Source of the DNA: Bacteroidota bacterium
GTDB lineage: Bacteria; Bacteroidota; Bacteroidia; JACCXN01
Direction of reading: 5' to 3'
NCBI GenBank assembly: GCA_013696965.1
Contig: JACCXN010000013.1
Location: 1-8,676 of the forward strand
DNA length: 8,676 nucleotides
This document shows, one piece after another, positions 5,782 through 8,676 of the stretch (its first letter is position 1; every line of letters begins with the position of its first letter). Made by a program: the position numbers and the translations under genes. The notes under the pieces are model-generated. The model searched no databases. It was not told where the DNA came from and was given only the letters and a program-made list of their open reading frames with translations.

Positions 5782-6345
5782 ATGGGGAAAAAAAAGGAGT
5801 TATCAGAAGAACAAGGTGAAGCACTACTAAGTGCGTTAAAAAAACGTTTTGAAAAAAACATGAGCCGCCATAAAGGTTATGAATGGGCTAAAATACAAGC
5901 AAAGCTAAAAGCTAATCCTGATAAACTATGGTCGCTCAATGAAATGGAAAGAACTGGCGGTGAACCGGATGTTGTAGATAACGATAAAAAGACGGGGGAA
6001 TACATTTTTTATGATTGTTCAGAAGAAAGTCCCAAAGGCCGCAGAAGTGTTTGTTACGACCAGGAAGCCCTGAATTCAAGAAAAGAACATAAACCAGAAA
6101 ACAGTGCGGTTGGTATGGCAGAGGAAATGGGCATTGAACTATTAACGGAAGAACAATATAGAGCTTTGCAGAAATTTGGAAATTTCGATACCAAAACATC
6201 CACTTGGGTGAAAACACCTTCTGAGATTAGAAAGCTCGGTGGCGCCCTTTTTGCTGATTTCCGATATGACAATGTATTCGTGTATCACAACGGTGCCTCC
6301 TCTTACTATGCTGTTAGGGGGTTTCGTGGCTTGCTAAGGGTTTAA
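5782..6345 (+). CDS. DUF4256 family protein
   Basis: 187 residues, about the usual length for DUF4256. It is highly conserved along its length: LKKRFEKNMSRHKGYEWAKI (~19-38), LWSLNEMERTGGEPDVV (49-65), YIFYDCSEESPKGRRSVCYD (74-93), RKEHKPEN (~99-106), MAEEMGIELLTEEQYRALQK (~111-130), FDTKTSTW then TPSEIRKLGGALF, and the end FVYHNGASSYYAVRGFRG. There is no signal peptide or membrane segment, so it should be cytoplasmic. Conserved D78-C79 and C91 and several His residues could form an active or metal site, but no reaction is known to me. The family is scattered across many bacterial phyla and often annotated only by its DUF number. It is preceded by transposon-end-like repeats, which might reflect local acquisition. 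ATG 5782 is chosen because family similarity starts within the first 15 residues. Confidence 0.85.
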   Translation: MGKKKELSEEQGEALLSALKKRFEKNMSRHKGYEWAKIQAKLKANPDKLWSLNEMERTGGEPDVVDNDKKTGEYIFYDCSEESPKGRRSVCYDQEALNSRKEHKPENSAVGMAEEMGIELLTEEQYRALQKFGNFDTKTSTWVKTPSEIRKLGGALFADFRYDNVFVYHNGASSYYAVRGFRGLLRV

Positions 6346-6473
6346 GTAGTGTTTTTAAATTTGCATAAAATAAGGTATGAATAGAATTATTATTATCCTC
6401 CCCGACTGATTATTTTCTCCTTTAAATAGTATATTTTGATATCTTTACTCCTATTAATTTAAACAAAACAAAT
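6346..6473 (+). promoter_or_regulatory. Spacer with a weak promoter candidate for the lipoprotein gene
   Basis: TATATTTTG at 6430-6438 resembles the phylum -7 box but has three instead of two bases between TA and TTTG, and no TTTG is seen about 20 bp upstream. It would give a leader of roughly 30 bp before ATG 6474. No hairpin terminator for the preceding DUF4256 gene is visible, so the two genes could also be cotranscribed. Confidence 0.25.
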
Positions 6474-7037
6474 ATGAAAAAACACCTTTTACTGGTTATG
6501 GTTGCTTTTGCCATGATGGCTTGCAATGAACAAAAAGTTGAAATTACACAAGAAGCTCCTGTTTACGATTGGGAAGATAAATCCGTATTTGCTTCTTCAG
6601 ATTTAATTGATCATTATGATAAAGAAACAGATGAAAGCAGACATGTTAATCCACAACTTGCAGAATGGCTTTTAACGGATGCCGTTACAAATGAAAATGC
6701 AGAATTTTTTGACGCAGGTAGTTTTGATTCAGATAATATTAATAATAAGGATAATAAACCCTTAACAAAAGAAGAGTTATCTGAAATACTTAATAGAGTA
6801 AGAACAGTTCAGGTTGAGAATCCTAAAAAGCCAGGCACGTACTTTCAAGTTACAGATACAATGACAGTTGAGCCGCGAGATATTATTCAGATTTTAACAA
6901 AGGAAGAATGGAGCATGAATAAAAGCACAATGAGTTTAAATAAAAAAGTAACACTGATGGCTCCTATTATAGCTACTTATGATGAAGAAGGCGCGGAAAG
7001 AGGAAAAAGGATTTTGTTTTGGATAAAGATGAAATAA
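6474..7037 (+). CDS. GldN-like lipoprotein
   Basis: 187 residues. The N-terminus MKKHLLLVMVAFAMMAC is a lipoprotein signal with the acylated Cys at 17. The rest resembles the core and C-terminal part of GldN/PorN, the periplasmic protein that joins GldK in a ring of the type IX secretion and gliding machinery: NPQLAEWLLTDAVTNEN with FFDAGSFDSD (59-87) parallels the 'L...V..G...AYD..D..F' region, and DIIQILTKEEWSMNKSTMSL (136-155) parallels the 'I..Y.IKEDW.FDK..S.M' motif. It then has LMAPIIATYDEEG and the end ILFWIKMK, where GldN has IAP ... LFW. It lacks the GldN N-terminal IREADV-W-KR-WR-IDLREK block and is shorter than true GldN (~300 residues). No gldK, gldL or gldM is adjacent. I infer a GldN-family paralogue tethered to a membrane; its role is open. 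Confidence 0.6.
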   Translation: MKKHLLLVMVAFAMMACNEQKVEITQEAPVYDWEDKSVFASSDLIDHYDKETDESRHVNPQLAEWLLTDAVTNENAEFFDAGSFDSDNINNKDNKPLTKEELSEILNRVRTVQVENPKKPGTYFQVTDTMTVEPRDIIQILTKEEWSMNKSTMSLNKKVTLMAPIIATYDEEGAERGKRILFWIKMK

Positions 7038-7048
7038 AATATAAAAAC

Positions 7049-7090
7049 AAAACAGAAAAGCCTGGAAGTAATTCCGGGCTTTTCTGTTTT
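7049..7090 (+). terminator. Strong intrinsic terminator after the GldN-like gene
   Basis: AAAACAGAAAAGCCTGGAA (7049-7067) pairs with TTCCGGGCTTTTCTGTTTT (7072-7090) over all 19 positions, with one U-G wobble, around the loop GTAA. The right arm is T-rich at its end and the left arm starts with A4, so it could also act on the other strand. It starts 12 bp after the stop codon and should end the transcript of the lipoprotein gene. Confidence 0.9.
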
Positions 7091-7576
7091 AATAAAGTGG
7101 AAATTGTTTTTAGCAATATTAGATAGGGTTAATAACCTGACTTAGGAATAAAGAATAATAAAATTGAATAAATATGAATTCCATTTGAATTATATATTTC
7201 AGCATCAAACTCTTAATTATGGATTAATAAGAAAATTGCTACCCCGAAAAAAAAATTATATTAAATCTCAACTTTAGTCCATAGAAATTATCAAACTTAC
7301 AATCTGCTTAAATGTGGAAATATTTTCCTAACGTGTGGAATTAATGGCAAGTGCAATGTTAACTTAACGTTAAGAAGTCAATTTGGTTCCTACCCTATTT
7401 ACCCTGCCATTTTTTTTCAATTCCCCGTATTTTAGCTAAAATTGGGTTAAAAGGGCCATGTTCCTTTATGTTATGATATTGTTAACATTGTTAAATCGAT
7501 GTTTTTACTGCGTTTTATTCTCAATTTTTGCAAAACAATTAGAAAAAAACAAATAATAACGAATACACGATTTAAC
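7091..7576 (+). promoter_or_regulatory. Long leader of the porin gene with TTAAC-type repeats
   Basis: I see no gene or gene remnant in these 486 bp. Two motif clusters stand out: GTTAAC-TTAAC-GTTAAG (7358-7374), whose right part CTTAACGTTAAG (7363-7374) is a perfect palindrome, and the tandem 9-mers TTGTTAACA-TTGTTAAAT (7479-7496), 81 bp before the porin ATG. Repeated TTAAC-like half-sites are the kind of sequence bound by OmpR/PhoB-type regulators in other bacteria, and the gene downstream is a phosphate-selective-type porin, so phosphate control is a possibility only. I found no convincing TAnnTTTG box. Confidence 0.35.
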
Positions 7577-8676
7577 ATGAAAAAAAATAATTTAAATAGA
7601 AAAAGACTCCATCATTTCAGGATAAAATTTATTGTCCTATTAACAGTATTGCTGATCTCAATTGGAGGAGTTACCGGTCAGGAAAAAGGGGATAAAATAC
7701 CGGATCCTAGTGTTTCATCTAATCCTTTAGATACTTCTACTGTAAAAACTGAAAAAAAGAAGGAATGGTTTGAAAAAATATCTATCCGGGGCTATGCGCA
7801 GGTCAGGTATAACAGGCTTCTGGAAACCAACCCTTTATTAAGCTGTGACCAATGCGACAAATCCTGGGGTGAGAACGGAGGTTTCTTTATAAGACGAACC
7901 CGGATCATCTTTTATGGGAATGTACACGATAGGGTTTACATTTATATTCAACCCGATTTTGCTTCAGCAATAAGTTCCACTGGCCTACACTACGTTCAAT
8001 TAAGAGATGCTTATTTTGACCTGTTTTTGGACAATAATAAAGAATTCAGGTTTAGGGTAGGCCAGAGTAAAGTGCCATACGGTTTTGAAAACCTTCAATC
8101 CAGCCAAAACAGGATCCCATTAGATCGTCATGATGCTTTAAACAGTGCTGTTGCTAATGAACGTGACCTTGGAGTATATTTTTATTATACACCAAAAAAA
8201 ATTCGTGAAAGATTCAAGGATTTAGTTAGTTCAGGATTAAAAGGATCTGGAGATTATGGGGTGCTTGGATTGGGTATTTACAATGGACAAACCGCCAATA
8301 AGCCTGAAGCGAATAATTCAGCACACTATGTTTACAGGTTAACCTATCCTTTTATGCTTAACAATGGACAATTTATTGAGGCAAGTGTTCAGGGATATCA
8401 TGGTAATGTGGTTATTAATCGCACACAAACAAATGGTGTATCCAATGAGTTTTTTGAAAGAAGAGTAGCGGGCACCTTGGTTTATTATCCTCAGCCTTTG
8501 GGATTTCAAGCTGAATTTACAATGGGCAACGGCCCCGAATTTAATTCAGCAACTAAGAATGTTGAGAACCAGGACTTATATGGAGGTTACGCTCAAACCA
8601 TGTACATGCTAAAAGCAGGTAAACAGCTAATTATACCCTTTGCAAGATGGCACTATTATAAAGGGGGTAAAAAACA
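7577..8676 (+). CDS. Phosphate-selective porin O/P family protein, 3' end outside the window
   Basis: The frame is open from ATG 7577 to the window end (366 codons). Residues 1-34 are a signal peptide with a long basic n-region (MKKNNLNRKRLHHFRIK), a hydrophobic core (FIVLLTVLLISIGGV) and cleavage near TG-QE. A short linker follows, then the Porin_O_P pattern: ISIRGYAQVRYN at the first strand, FFIRRTRIIFYGNVHDRV, YIQPDFAS, LRDAYFDLFL, FRVGQSKVPYGFENLQSSQN, RIPLDRHDALNSAVANERDL and GVYFYYTP. These belong to an outer-membrane beta-barrel that passes small solutes, in Pseudomonas (OprO/OprP) phosphate or polyphosphate; substrate in Bacteroidota is usually not known. A CDQC pair in the first periplasmic or surface loop (after LLS) could form a disulfide. 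The C-terminal strands lie beyond the window. It is transcribed separately from the lipoprotein gene because of the terminator upstream. Confidence 0.85.
   Translation, partial: MKKNNLNRKRLHHFRIKFIVLLTVLLISIGGVTGQEKGDKIPDPSVSSNPLDTSTVKTEKKKEWFEKISIRGYAQVRYNRLLETNPLLSCDQCDKSWGENGGFFIRRTRIIFYGNVHDRVYIYIQPDFASAISSTGLHYVQLRDAYFDLFLDNNKEFRFRVGQSKVPYGFENLQSSQNRIPLDRHDALNSAVANERDLGVYFYYTPKKIRERFKDLVSSGLKGSGDYGVLGLGIYNGQTANKPEANNSAHYVYRLTYPFMLNNGQFIEASVQGYHGNVVINRTQTNGVSNEFFERRVAGTLVYYPQPLGFQAEFTMGNGPEFNSATKNVENQDLYGGYAQTMYMLKAGKQLIIPFARWHYYKGGKK

Noticed and set aside
5936-6272. Two minus-strand reading frames inside the DUF4256 gene
   Set aside because: They are shadows of a highly conserved plus-strand coding sequence.
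5782-7037. DUF4256 and the GldN-like lipoprotein as a two-gene functional system
   Set aside because: The genes are 128 bp apart, one cytoplasmic and one exported, with no shared motif or known link; same strand alone is not enough.
1-8676. tRNA or rRNA genes
   Set aside because: I saw no cloverleaf with a GTTCRA-type T-loop and acceptor stem, and no rRNA-like conserved stretch; a tRNAscan run would settle it.

Overview
The window is AT-rich DNA from a member of the Bacteroidota. The evidence is a DUF5686/carboxypeptidase-regulatory-domain outer-membrane protein, a phosphate-selective-type porin, a lipoprotein resembling the type IX secretion protein GldN, starts without strong Shine-Dalgarno sequences, and promoter-like TTTG / TAnnTTTG elements typical of this phylum. 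I cannot place it to genus.

Layout. 1-425 is the 3' end of a DUF6624 gene (+). 426-1237 has no intact gene. It holds a minus-strand DUF5996 pseudogene (434-682) with an in-frame stop, a three-copy tandem repeat with nested hairpins (749-1035), and a short minus-strand reading frame that looks like the tail of an unrecognised protein (1108-1206). 1238-3775 is a complete DUF5686 family gene (+). 3776-4395 again looks empty but carries a frameshifted sterol desaturase/fatty acid hydroxylase remnant (+) and the last 37 codons of a response-regulator receiver domain (-). 4396-4680 is a small three-helix membrane protein (+), convergent with a divergent elongation factor P (4738-5286, -). 5287-5781 holds hairpins, a 30-bp-period repeat resembling an IS21-type transposon end, and a 12-bp palindrome. 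Then come DUF4256 (5782-6345, +), the GldN-like lipoprotein (6474-7037, +) with a strong terminator (7049-7090), a long leader, and the 5' part of a Porin_O_P gene (7577 to beyond the window end, +).

The genes do not form an obvious pathway or operon. Most are single genes with long spacers, and the spacers are rich in decayed gene pieces and repeats. This fits a chromosomal region of high gene turnover. Three products act at the envelope (DUF5686 barrel protein, GldN-like lipoprotein, porin), but the sequence does not show that they work together. I found no clear multi-gene novel system. The most distinctive items are the structured tandem repeat, the lipoprotein GldN homologue without visible T9SS partners, the divergent EF-P, and the gene remnants hidden in the spacers.
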